This document shows, piece by piece, positions 24,998 to 33,119 of a stretch of DNA of 64,000 nt (its first letter is position 1; the number at the start of each line of letters is the position of its first letter). The position numbers and the translations under genes are program-made. The DNA comes from Spirosoma luteum DSM 19990 (lineage in GTDB: Bacteria > Bacteroidota > Bacteroidia > Cytophagales > Spirosomataceae): contig NZ_KB893247.1 of the NCBI RefSeq assembly GCF_000374065.1, positions 129,496 through 193,495 on the forward strand. Reading direction: 5' to 3'. The notes below the pieces were generated by a model. It ran no database searches. It had not been told where the DNA came from and saw only the letters and a program-made list of their open reading frames with translations.

Positions 24998-26539
24998 ATG
25001 TTAGCTAAAACCTTCGGTGGAGCCGTGTATGGCGTAAACGCCAGTTTGATAACCATTGAAGTCGTTGTGGCGCAGGGGCTGCATTTTCACATGGTGGGCC
25101 TGCCCGATAGTGCTGTCAAGGAAAGTGAACAGCGGGTAGAAGCATCACTCAAGTTTTTTGGCTACCGGATGCCCCGTCAGAAAGTGGTGGTCAACCTCGC
25201 CCCGGCCGATATCCGCAAGGAAGGCTCGGCCTACGATTTGCCCATTGCCCTCTGCGTACTGGAAGCTTCCGAACAGATTACGACAACCCGTAACCTATCC
25301 GATTACGTGATTATGGGTGAACTGGCCCTCGATGGTACGTTGCGGCCCATAAAAGGGGTATTGCCCATTGCCATTGAAGCCCGGAAACAGGGGTACAAAG
25401 GCTTTATTCTGCCGACCGAGAACGCGCAGGAAGCCGCTATCGTCAACCAACTGGATGTGATTGGGGTAAAGACCATGCAGGAAGCGGTTGAGTATTTTGA
25501 AGGGAAGAAAGAAATTGAACCCCTCTCCAGCGATACCCGTGACCTGTTTATGACCCAGATAAATGCCTACGAAGCCGATTTCTCGCACGTGCAGGGGCAG
25601 GAAAACATCAAGCGGGCACTGGAAATAGCCGCTGCCGGTGGGCATAACGTGATTATGATTGGCCCGCCGGGAGCGGGTAAAACCATGCTGGCCAAACGAC
25701 TGCCCAGTATCCTGCCGCCACTGACGTTGCAGGAAGCCTTGGAAACCACTAAAATACACTCCGTAGCGGGCAAGCTCGGCACCCGCGCCAACCTGATTGC
25801 TACGCGGCCCTACCGGTCACCCCACCATACTATTTCCGACGCGGCCCTGGTGGGTGGCGGCAGTTTTCCGCAGCCGGGCGAGATTTCACTCGCGCACAAC
25901 GGTGTGTTATTTTTAGATGAACTGCCGGAGTTCAAACGGTCGGCGCTGGAGGTGATGCGGCAGCCGCTCGAAGACCGCAAGGTGAGTATTTCGCGGGCCA
26001 AATGGGCGGTGGAGTTTCCGGCCAGTTTTATGCTGATCGCCAGTATGAACCCCTGTCCCTGTGGGTACTATAATCACCCCGAAAAAGAGTGCGTTTGCGG
26101 GGCGGGTGTGGTACAGAAATACCTCGCTAAAATAAGTGGCCCACTCCTCGACCGAATTGATTTACACGTAGAAGTAACGCCCGTTTCCTTCGACCAGATG
26201 ACCGGCAACCGGCCTTCTGAACCTAGTGATGTAATTCGGGAACGGGTCATCAAAGCCCGTGACATTCAGACGGCCCGCTTTGCCGACCAGCCCGGCGTGT
26301 ATTCCAACGCCATGATGCCCTCGCAGATGGTGAAGGAAATCTGCGCCATCAGTGATGCCGGCCGGGCGTTGCTCAAAACGGCGATGGAACGACTGGGCTT
26401 ATCAGCCCGCGCCTACGACCGTATTCTGAAAGTGTCCCGCACCATTGCCGACCTGGCTGCCAGCGAAGAAATTAAAATCGAGCACCTTGCCGAAGCCATT
26501 CAGTATCGTAGCCTGGACCGGGAGAACTGGGCGGGGTAA
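24998..26539 (+). CDS. comM: YifB/ComM family magnesium chelatase-like AAA ATPase
   Basis: 513 residues. The N-terminal about 190 residues are a Lon-protease-like/ChlI domain (VVAQGLHFHMVGLPDSAVKES). The AAA core has Walker A GPPGAGKTMLAKRLP (about 222-235) and Walker B VLFLDELPEF. A zinc-like cysteine cluster appears in NPCPCGYYNHPEKECVCG. The C-terminal Mg-chelatase domain ends SLDRENWAG. In Vibrio the homologue ComM is a helicase for branch migration in natural transformation. In Bacteroidota the role is not established. It follows rsmH on the same strand but has its own -7 box. Confidence 0.9.
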   Translation: MLAKTFGGAVYGVNASLITIEVVVAQGLHFHMVGLPDSAVKESEQRVEASLKFFGYRMPRQKVVVNLAPADIRKEGSAYDLPIALCVLEASEQITTTRNLSDYVIMGELALDGTLRPIKGVLPIAIEARKQGYKGFILPTENAQEAAIVNQLDVIGVKTMQEAVEYFEGKKEIEPLSSDTRDLFMTQINAYEADFSHVQGQENIKRALEIAAAGGHNVIMIGPPGAGKTMLAKRLPSILPPLTLQEALETTKIHSVAGKLGTRANLIATRPYRSPHHTISDAALVGGGSFPQPGEISLAHNGVLFLDELPEFKRSALEVMRQPLEDRKVSISRAKWAVEFPASFMLIASMNPCPCGYYNHPEKECVCGAGVVQKYLAKISGPLLDRIDLHVEVTPVSFDQMTGNRPSEPSDVIRERVIKARDIQTARFADQPGVYSNAMMPSQMVKEICAISDAGRALLKTAMERLGLSARAYDRILKVSRTIADLAASEEIKIEHLAEAIQYRSLDRENWAG

Positions 26540-26562
26540 GCCCAAAGTGTCAGCTTCATCTC

Positions 26563-26700
26563 GCATCACGGGTGATGCTGTTCACGACCGCTAGGCCTAT
26601 AGTCTCCTCAGGTCAGTTCGAGACATAATCACTTACAACCAATCGAAAAAAAGTACATAGATTAAAGGCGGAGGTGAGGGTTTGTACTTATTATTTTTCG
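26563..26700. other. intergenic structured elements
   Basis: A 7-bp palindrome GCATCAC-GG-GTGATGC (26563-26578) lies 23 bp after the comM stop. A two-part stem runs from 26644 to 26700: outer 7 bp CGAAAAA/TTTTTCG and inner AAGTACA/TGTACTT, with a four-base bulge and a 25-base loop. The second may act as a terminator for comM. No gene is seen in 26540-26817. Confidence 0.35.
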
Positions 26701-26817
26701 TATCGAGCATCCCGTTCTCAGAACGTTGATTCAGGCAGTATTTATCAAATCTGCCTAAAAGGCTCCTTCAGTTAAATAGAGCAAGTCCGCTGATTTGCTG
26801 AGTCAATTTCCGGGACT

Positions 26818-27561
26818 TTATTGGCCGGGTTTTAGGTAATGCACCGTGCTGGTGGTGCCGTGGGTAGTCAGGTTAATTTCGCGGATGCCAATTTGGTAGT
26901 GGTCGATGGCAAACTCCGGAGAATTATGCTGCATCTGGTAGAACGTTGACGGGGAGAGCAAAGCCAGCAGGTTGCCGCGCTGCACGACCTTGTCGACGTG
27001 ATAATGACCGCATACAACCGTAACATGACATGGTAACTCGCGCATGATGTCCAGAAACGCATCGCTTTGCCCGAATGGGTATTTACGGTCCATAAACACC
27101 ACATCGGCGGGTAGGGGAGGGTGGTGCATCAGAATCAGTATGTTATTGTCGCGCAGCGCCTTCAGATACTCCCGCAGCCAGGTCCACTGCTCAGGGGACA
27201 ATTCTCCTTTCGATGAATCCAGGAACAAAACCGGGCGACCGTCCAGCGGTAGCGCGTAGTACAATTCGCTCCCGTGCAAATGGTGCGTGTTCCGAAATGC
27301 CTCCGCCAGCATCGTGGGGTCGTCATGGTTTCCGGATAGGACGTAGCAGGGTATAGGGAGCTGGTCTACCTGCTTTTTCACCCACTCGTAAATAGCCCGG
27401 TCGCCCGTGTCGTTACAAATGTCTCCTCCCAGTACCAGCCCATTTGGCTTCATGTCGGCCACGAAATCCAGTGCTTTCAGAAAATTTTGCCGCACATCGA
27501 CCCCCTGCGGGTTTTCCCCTTCCGTGCCCAGGTGCATGTCGGTGATGAATGCTAGTTTCAT
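26818..27561 (-). CDS. metallophosphoesterase, CpdA-like
   Basis: 247 residues, cytosolic. All calcineurin-type metal motifs are present in order: DMHLG, GGDICND, SGNHDD, LMHHPPLP and CGHYHVD. The layout fits class III cyclic nucleotide phosphodiesterases such as CpdA, but cAMP activity cannot be inferred from motifs alone; other phosphodiesters are possible. Its ATG overlaps the stop of mazG by 4 bp, so the two are translationally coupled. Confidence 0.85.
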   Translation of the reverse strand: MKLAFITDMHLGTEGENPQGVDVRQNFLKALDFVADMKPNGLVLGGDICNDTGDRAIYEWVKKQVDQLPIPCYVLSGNHDDPTMLAEAFRNTHHLHGSELYYALPLDGRPVLFLDSSKGELSPEQWTWLREYLKALRDNNILILMHHPPLPADVVFMDRKYPFGQSDAFLDIMRELPCHVTVVCGHYHVDKVVQRGNLLALLSPSTFYQMQHNSPEFAIDHYQIGIREINLTTHGTTSTVHYLKPGQ

Positions 27562-28400
27562 ATCGTTTTTGCTTCGTTCCAGTACACATCCATTTCGGCC
27601 AGCGTCATATCGTTCAAGGCTTTTCCGTTGGCCCGCGCCTGTTCTTCCAGGTACTGAAAGCGTTTGATAAACTTTTTGTTCGTGCGTTCGAGGGCTGTTT
27701 CGGGATTGATGTCGATAAACCGGGCGTAGTTGACGAGCGAGAAGAGCAAATCGCCAAACTCCCCTTCGGCGCGTTCAGGGTCAACTCCTTCCGGACTGTC
27801 GAATTCGGCTTTGAACTCCTGCATTTCTTCCTCTACTTTTTCCCAGACCTGTTCTTTCTCGTCCCAATCGAAACCCGCACCCCGCGCTTTTTCCTGAATC
27901 CGCATTGCCTTTACCAGCGCGGGCAATGAGCCGGGCACGCCACCCAGTACTGATTTGTTGCCTTCTTTGAGCTTAAGCTGTTCCCAGTTCGCTTTTACCT
28001 GCTCTTCCGTGTCTGCCACTACCCGTTGCCCGCTGGCATCACCATATATGTGCGGATGGCGGCTAATCAGTTTGTCGCAAACGCCATTCAATACATCAGC
28101 CATGTCGAAGCGATCCGTCGCACCGCGCTCATTCGCTGGCCCGGATTCCGATGCGATTTTGGCGTAAAAAATCAGGTGTAATTGAATGTCGCCCAGTTCC
28201 TTTCTGATTTCGGGAAGGTCTTTTTCCAGGATAGCATCGGAGAGTTCGTAGGTTTCTTCGATGGTGAGATGGCGCAGGCTCTCCATTGTTTGTTTACGGT
28301 CCCAGGGGCACTGCGCGCGCAGTTCGTCCATGATGGTGAGCAGCCGGTTAAAAGCGGTCAGCTGTTCCTGACGGCGGGGCATTAATTGGTCAAAATTCAT
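27558..28400 (-). CDS. mazG: nucleoside triphosphate pyrophosphohydrolase
   Basis: 280 residues, typical MazG with two helical domains. MazG hydrolyses NTPs and dNTPs to monophosphate and pyrophosphate, a house-cleaning role. The first domain has CPWDRKQTMESLRHLTIEE and the metal motif EETYELSDAI then EIRKELGDIQLHLIFYAKI. The second has EGEFGDLLFSLVNYARF and NPETALERTNKKFIKRF. The ATG at 28400 (MNFDQLMPRRQEQL) is preferred over the frame start at 28466, which adds unrelated hydrophobic residues. It overlaps the downstream phosphoesterase gene by 4 bp. Confidence 0.95.
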   Translation of the reverse strand: MNFDQLMPRRQEQLTAFNRLLTIMDELRAQCPWDRKQTMESLRHLTIEETYELSDAILEKDLPEIRKELGDIQLHLIFYAKIASESGPANERGATDRFDMADVLNGVCDKLISRHPHIYGDASGQRVVADTEEQVKANWEQLKLKEGNKSVLGGVPGSLPALVKAMRIQEKARGAGFDWDEKEQVWEKVEEEMQEFKAEFDSPEGVDPERAEGEFGDLLFSLVNYARFIDINPETALERTNKKFIKRFQYLEEQARANGKALNDMTLAEMDVYWNEAKTI

Positions 28401-28469
28401 TCGGGAAGCGAAAAAAACGAGTATAAACGGTTGAGTAAAGCTACTGAAAAGAACACAGGAATGCACTCG

Positions 28470-29207
28470 CTAGGCATGAAGCACGAAGAGGGCCGTTGTC
28501 CACGAAAGTTCTTTGCCGGAGACCCGTTCCTTTTCATAATAGTCGACCAGTCGCATGTTGTGCGAGCGCATCAACTGCAGGATCTCCAGCGGGTCGGACT
28601 GCCCTTCGTAGAGCGGGGCAAAATTCAGTTCCAGCAGCACGGCCCCCACTTTTCCCTGACCAAGCAGGCTGGCTCCACCCCGCAATACGGGTAGTTCAAA
28701 CCCCTGCGTATCAATTTTAAGCAGATCGATGTGGTCAATGTGGTGCGTAGTACAGAAGTTGTCCAGCGTTTCTACCCGCACGGACTCTATCGAAACCACC
28801 GCTTCTTCCGCGAAGATGTTCTCGGCTTTGTTGCGGTTCAGGGGCAGAAATGAACTGAGTTCCGACTGTTGACAATTCCGGAACTCAGTCACGCCGATTT
28901 GTTCGCCGAAGGCAAGTTGATGCAGGTACACACCGGCATCGGGTGCCCGGCTACTTAAGGCGGTGAAGGTTGCCGATGCGGGTTCGAAGGCGTGGATAAC
29001 CGGCTGTTTAAACGTGCTTTGTAACAGCTCGATAGTTTGGCCTTTATTGGCACCAATATCGAAGCAAAGGGGCGTGTTGCCGGGGACGATGGCCGATAAG
29101 TCATCGGTTAGCCGGTAGCCATTTACACGGTTTGGATACTGCCGGGCGGCAAACAACCCCAGCGATGACAAACCCGCTTTTGCCAGATCAACGAATCGTT
29201 TTTTCAT
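28470..29207 (-). CDS. FkbM-family SAM-dependent methyltransferase
   Basis: 245 residues. The SAM-binding motif I is LCFDIGANKGQTIELL. Further FkbM-type signatures are HAFEPASATFTAL, VRVETLDNFC, and IDLLKIDTQGFELPVLRGG. Family members O-methylate sugars or secondary metabolites. The acceptor here is unknown, and no glycosyltransferase cluster is adjacent. It lies 69 bp upstream of mazG on the same strand and may be cotranscribed. Confidence 0.85.
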   Translation of the reverse strand: MKKRFVDLAKAGLSSLGLFAARQYPNRVNGYRLTDDLSAIVPGNTPLCFDIGANKGQTIELLQSTFKQPVIHAFEPASATFTALSSRAPDAGVYLHQLAFGEQIGVTEFRNCQQSELSSFLPLNRNKAENIFAEEAVVSIESVRVETLDNFCTTHHIDHIDLLKIDTQGFELPVLRGGASLLGQGKVGAVLLELNFAPLYEGQSDPLEILQLMRSHNMRLVDYYEKERVSGKELSWTTALFVLHA

Positions 29208-29265
29208 CTGATTACCCAGTGCCAGGTCGTTTTAACCAACTCGTATCAGGAAGGGAAAAATTAAC

Positions 29266-29790
29266 TTACCAGCCCACATAGGCGGGGGGCTTCACGCCGT
29301 TCATCCGCAGATAAACAATGAGTTGTCCCCGATGGTGTGATTGGTGGTCGTTGAGTAGATTCATAATCTGCCGTTTGCTCAGCGGACCCGCAAAAAAGGG
29401 AACCTTCTCCTCCAGCCCGGCGGCATCGAAGGCACGAACCGATTCAATCGCATAATCAAATGCCTGGGCAATGAGCTGCTCAATGGCCGCTTTTGATTGT
29501 CCCGTATCTTTCAGGCTACTGTCCGAAAAGGGGCTTGCCTGCGTGGTGAGGTGGGTAGACGTAAGCCAGCTTACATTCTGGCTAATATGCAGCAACTGCG
29601 CCCGAAAGCTCATCTCATCGGTGGCTGGTTTATAGCCATACTGGTTCTCAGGCATGGCCTGAGCCATCTGTAGGGTAGACTTCTTTGAGTTTTCCAGCCG
29701 TGCGGTCACCTCCTGCAAGTAGGAGCCTGACTGGGCCTGAGTAACCAATGAGCCTGCCAGCAGCAACGAGAGGAATACTATAGATTTCAT
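29266..29790 (-). CDS. exported DinB-family protein
   Basis: 174 residues with a signal peptide (FLSLLLAGSLVTQAQ), so probably periplasmic. The four-helix DinB fold is indicated by LLHISQNVSWL and the metal-type histidine cluster LNDHQSHHRGQLIVYLRMNG. DinB-family members are metal-dependent thiol transferases or damage-inducible proteins; the exported ones have no assigned role. A TATATTTG box lies 56 bp upstream. Confidence 0.8.
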   Translation of the reverse strand: MKSIVFLSLLLAGSLVTQAQSGSYLQEVTARLENSKKSTLQMAQAMPENQYGYKPATDEMSFRAQLLHISQNVSWLTSTHLTTQASPFSDSSLKDTGQSKAAIEQLIAQAFDYAIESVRAFDAAGLEEKVPFFAGPLSKRQIMNLLNDHQSHHRGQLIVYLRMNGVKPPAYVGW

Positions 29791-29845
29791 AAGGTGAGTG
29801 CCGGCAGATGGATGCGCTTTAGCGTTTGAACGGAGGCTTTTGGGG

Positions 29846-29853
29846 CAAATATA
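29846..29853 (-). promoter_or_regulatory. -7 promoter box of the dinB-like gene
   Basis: TATATTTG on the minus strand, an exact TAnnTTTG, 56 bp before the ATG at 29790. Confidence 0.45.
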
Positions 29854-30013
29854 AGTCGGAACAGCCTATGGCTCGATACGCCCCGTCAACGGACTGTTAG
29901 TAATTGTAGTGGCTACAACGGAAATCCCCATAACCATGTCGTTCATGACCTGATTACGGGGATGGATTGTAAACCTATAAGGGTTCGAGACCTTATTGGC
30001 TTTTTCTACAGTA

Positions 30014-31099
30014 TCAGTACCGAACCACCTTTAGGCGTGAGATGCCCCCATCGAACCGGATGGTCATTTTCTTTTTGGCAGCTTCGTAGCCGGGGCTCAA
30101 AAATTCGCCCCCGCCTACATCAGTGAAATCGTCCAGTTGCTCCAGGTTCAGCGCACCATCTTTTTTGACCCGGCACCCTACTTCTTTGGGCACATGAACC
30201 GTTACAGAGGCCGCACCTACATCCATTTTTACGTCTGCCTGGTCGGCTTTAGCACCGAGTTTCAAGTCGATTTCAGCGGCACCAGCGGCTATCTTCAGGC
30301 TTTTTACGGCGTAGGTACTCAAATCCAGGTCGCCCTGACCCGCGCCCAGGGCTACGTCCATCGTCCAGACGGGAGTATTGTTGAGGTGAACGGTCACCCG
30401 GTTTTCGTAGTTGCCGTCTTTCAGGTTGAAACGCTGGTTTTCTTCCGTCGGCTTAAGTTCGATAGTGGGTATATGCGTTGTCTCGTTCCGGTCTACCGAC
30501 ATGGAATAGGTGCCAATGCTCAGTTTGGTATCGGCCTTAATAAGTTCGGTGGTTGGGTCACTGATGATAAACCGACCAGCACCACCGGCCAGTTTGAATA
30601 TCGCTTCGCGGGTAGCGGGTGCCATCGACTCCACAAATGAACTGGTTTTTACAGTACCATCGACGGTGTTACGCTGCTCGCGTTCCGACCGGTACGCATC
30701 TTCATTATTCTGGTCATCGTTGTTATTGTCTTCATCATCCTGGTCGTCATTAGTATTGTCTCCATCATCCTGGTCATTATCCGAACCGTTATCTGATTCG
30801 TCATCACCTTCATCATCGTCCTGCCAGTTCATCGAAAAGCCATCCTGGTCCCTATCGTGCGACAGGAAGCCAAACAGGGTAGTGGGTACGGCTACCGCCA
30901 GCATGACGGTAGTGATAAAAGCGGCTGAATTACCGCGCCGTTCCAGAATCAGATTGACGCCGGCCAGAATGAGCAGTAATGGCCACAAATCCACCAGCGA
31001 ATGCCAGTTTACATCGAGCCAGCCCGCCCGGCGCGCCAGGAACAACACGCCGAGCGTAAGCAGCGCGATTCCCCAGAATAGTCCATTTCTACGTTGCAT
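30014..31099 (-). CDS. LiaF-like membrane protein with acidic linker
   Basis: 361 residues. Residues about 5-80 hold transmembrane helices of the LiaI-LiaF/DUF5668 type (GLFWGIALLTLGVLFLARR, SLVDLWPLLLILAGVNLIL). Residues about 88-135 are almost only Asp, Asn, Glu and Gln in repeating DDQDDED/NNDDQN units. The remainder (about 150-361) is a beta-helical DUF4097/LiaF-like domain with DLDLSTYAVKSLKIAAGAA and related repeats. Such proteins sit in the inner membrane and take part in envelope-stress sensing in Firmicutes; here that is inference. It is 2 bp downstream of the PspC gene, so the two form one operon. Confidence 0.8.
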   Translation of the reverse strand: MQRRNGLFWGIALLTLGVLFLARRAGWLDVNWHSLVDLWPLLLILAGVNLILERRGNSAAFITTVMLAVAVPTTLFGFLSHDRDQDGFSMNWQDDDEGDDESDNGSDNDQDDGDNTNDDQDDEDNNNDDQNNEDAYRSEREQRNTVDGTVKTSSFVESMAPATREAIFKLAGGAGRFIISDPTTELIKADTKLSIGTYSMSVDRNETTHIPTIELKPTEENQRFNLKDGNYENRVTVHLNNTPVWTMDVALGAGQGDLDLSTYAVKSLKIAAGAAEIDLKLGAKADQADVKMDVGAASVTVHVPKEVGCRVKKDGALNLEQLDDFTDVGGGEFLSPGYEAAKKKMTIRFDGGISRLKVVRY

Positions 31100-31101
31100 G
31101 G

Positions 31102-31701
31102 TTACAGCGGGTTAGTAGGATTGTAGGGCGTAGTTGGGTCGTTTGGCGTGCCCGGATTGTATGGAACACTCGGTCCGACTGGATTCCCTGAATTGTAGGG
31201 AGCATTCGGCCCGCCAGGGTTCCCTGAATTATAAGGCCCATTTGGGTCGGTTGGTGTGTCCGGAGTATTGATCGTCGAATCGTACGTGGGTTTGATGCGG
31301 TCCTTGAAAATGAGCCACAGTCCCAGCGCAATCAGCATGAACGGCCATAAATCCCGGAAGTGAATGTGGAAGAAGCGTTCAATCAGAAACAGGATGCCCA
31401 GAACAATCAGAATGGCACCACCCACAACACTACGGTCGGGTTTGTTAGGGTTATACGGGTTCATAGCGAAATAAGGATTAGAAAATGCACTGACTTGAGC
31501 GACCGAACTATCAAAACGACGTTCGGGTAATGCAATCCACAAGATAATGTAAATGATAACAGCCGGAAAGTGCGGTAAGAAAATTCCGATCACAAAAAGT
31601 ACGCGAACCAGGGCACGGTCAATGCCAAAATAATCGGCCAAACCAGCGCATACACCCCCAATCTGGGCCTGGTTGGCAATACGTTCCAAGCGTTTGTTCA
31701 T
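31102..31701 (-). CDS. PspC-domain envelope stress protein
   Basis: 199 residues. A PspC domain at about 2-62 (RIANQAQIGGVCAGLADYFG, then LVRVLFVIGIFLP) holds two membrane segments. It is followed by LiaI-LiaF-like helices at about 92-132 (GGAILIVLGILFLIERFFHI). The C-terminal about 55 residues are Pro/Gly/Asn/Thr-rich with repeated PYNSGNPGGPN and PYNPGTPND units, probably an exposed flexible tail. PspC proteins sense membrane stress. The close coupling to the LiaF-like gene supports a joint role. The downstream gene starts 2 bp after the stop. Confidence 0.85.
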   Translation of the reverse strand: MNKRLERIANQAQIGGVCAGLADYFGIDRALVRVLFVIGIFLPHFPAVIIYIILWIALPERRFDSSVAQVSAFSNPYFAMNPYNPNKPDRSVVGGAILIVLGILFLIERFFHIHFRDLWPFMLIALGLWLIFKDRIKPTYDSTINTPDTPTDPNGPYNSGNPGGPNAPYNSGNPVGPSVPYNPGTPNDPTTPYNPTNPL

Positions 31702-31903
31702 GGCTTATAGTGTTTAAAACCGAGATAAAGCTACAAACTGCCCGATGGGAGCAAAAGAGGATATGGACGGATGGACGCGGCTATTGATAGATGTGTGTTT
31801 TCAATGATAGTAGGTAATGCATAGTAGCGGGTAAGTTATTCAGTTGATTGGTTAAATCGTTAATTGGTTTAGGTGACAGATATCACTTAACCACTTACCC
31901 AAA

Positions 31904-32539
31904 TCACTCCTCTTCAATCGCTTCCAGAATATCCATCAATTCGCCAAACTCTTTGTTGCCGGGTTTTTCTTCGTGGCCTCCGCTCAGGGCAATACCCCGA
32001 ACGGGCAGGTCGGCCAGTAACGTGTGAACATTGGCTACGGATATACCCATACCCAATAGTACGGGATACCGGGCAGACAGCCGCTGGAGCGTTGCTTTTA
32101 ATTCCTCGTCGAGGTGGAGCGGGCTTTGGCTTTCGAGCAGTACATAATCGGCCCCGGTTATCCCCGTCTGAAATAACGCATCGAGCTGGTCGAGGGTTAG
32201 CCGTTCTATAGCTACACGCAGAATAAGCTGAAGTTCGGCACCGGGCCGGGAAAAGGTGGCGAGGTACGGCAGCAGGGCGGCTTCATCAACTTGTAGGACG
32301 TCGGGTTGGTAGGTGTCCAGCAACTGTTCAATAATGTCGGGGTCCGTAGCGGTCGTTTCGCCCACAATCTGCACCCCGGCTATCCAGCCCCGGATGTCGC
32401 CAAACCTGGTCGGTTCCACGTACTCCGGCGAGTCGGCATCCATCGAAAAGCCCAGCATATCAACGCCCATCCCGGCGCAATAGCGGGCATCACTTAAATT
32501 CGTAACATTAGAGATTTTGACGATTGTTTGCAGCGACAT
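31904..32539 (-). CDS. TrpF-like (phosphoribosylanthranilate isomerase-related) protein lacking catalytic residues
   Basis: 211 residues, predicted TIM barrel. The N-terminal VKISNVTNLSDARYCAGMGVDMLGF aligns with the TrpF start KICGLT..DA..A...GAD.LGF. The C-terminal MGISVANVHTLLADLPVRGI then LSGGHEEKPGNK aligns with the phosphate-binding end of TrpF. The catalytic Cys (KICG) is Ser here, and the aspartate general acid appears replaced by Glu in VLLESQSPL. No other trp gene is nearby. It is therefore probably a paralogue with another substrate, not the tryptophan enzyme. Confidence 0.65.
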   Translation of the reverse strand: MSLQTIVKISNVTNLSDARYCAGMGVDMLGFSMDADSPEYVEPTRFGDIRGWIAGVQIVGETTATDPDIIEQLLDTYQPDVLQVDEAALLPYLATFSRPGAELQLILRVAIERLTLDQLDALFQTGITGADYVLLESQSPLHLDEELKATLQRLSARYPVLLGMGISVANVHTLLADLPVRGIALSGGHEEKPGNKEFGELMDILEAIEEE

Positions 32540-32645
32540 AATAGAGGTTTGTGCCGGGCGGGCGTTCCCGTTTTCTGTTTGTGGTTTCTGTTGGACTGCT
32601 AAGGTAAGAATAGCCGCTTTACTGACTGTTTTTTTCGTCCAAATT

Positions 32646-32681
32646 GTTCGGCTTCGGACATAAACTGTACGATATCGGACA
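32646..32681 (+). promoter_or_regulatory. tandem repeat, candidate PadR operator
   Basis: GTTCGGCTTCGGACA (32646-32660) and GTACGATATCGGACA (32667-32681) share GT.CG...TCGGACA and are spaced 21 bp, two helical turns. They lie upstream of padR and immediately before a terminator hairpin. Binding by the PadR protein is inference. Confidence 0.45.
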
Positions 32682-32683
32682 AT

Positions 32684-32730
32684 GCCCTTGTAGGAAAACC
32701 TGCTTTACTGGACTACAAGGGCTATTTTTT
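32684..32730 (+). terminator. intrinsic terminator in the padR leader
   Basis: A perfect 10-bp stem GCCCTTGTAG/CTACAAGGGC (32684-32693 with 32713-32722), a 19-base loop, then TATTTTTT. It ends 50 bp before the padR ATG. No plus-strand gene lies upstream within the region, so it would end a short leader or small RNA. Confidence 0.65.
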
Positions 32731-32780
32731 AAACTGGCAAAGCATTTGTTCTACAAACATTAATCTTATGGGTTTGACGT

Positions 32781-33119
32781 ATGAAACGAACGTATTTGGG
32801 TGAGTTTGAAGAAATCGTTTTGCTAACGGTGGCCGTGCTCAATGAGGGTGCCTACGGCGTGGCCATTACGGATGAACTGGAACGGCAAACGGGCCGCTCG
32901 GTAAGCATTAGTGCGGTTCATGCCGCGCTGCACCGGTTAGCAGAGAAAGGCATGCTCAGCTCACAGATGGGGGAGGCCACCGCCGAGCGTGGGGGTCGGC
33001 GGAAACGGCTTTTTACCGTTACGGCCCTTGGCAGCCGCGCTCTGCACGACATTCGGGCGGTGCGTAATCAGCTATGGGAATCTATATCTCCGCAGGCTTT
33101 GCCCGCCATCAGTCTATGA
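32781..33119 (+). CDS. PadR-family transcriptional regulator
   Basis: 112 residues, winged helix. LGEFEEIVLLTVAVLNEGAYG, then VSISAVHAALHRLAEKGML and a wing with GGRRKRLFTVTALG are typical. The C-terminal dimer helix is short. PadR regulators of this subgroup stand in front of MacB/FtsX-like permeases in Bacteroidota and Acidobacteria. Its stop codon overlaps the ATG of the permease (ATGA at 33116-33119), so translation is coupled. It probably represses its own operon. Confidence 0.9.
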   Translation: MKRTYLGEFEEIVLLTVAVLNEGAYGVAITDELERQTGRSVSISAVHAALHRLAEKGMLSSQMGEATAERGGRRKRLFTVTALGSRALHDIRAVRNQLWESISPQALPAISL

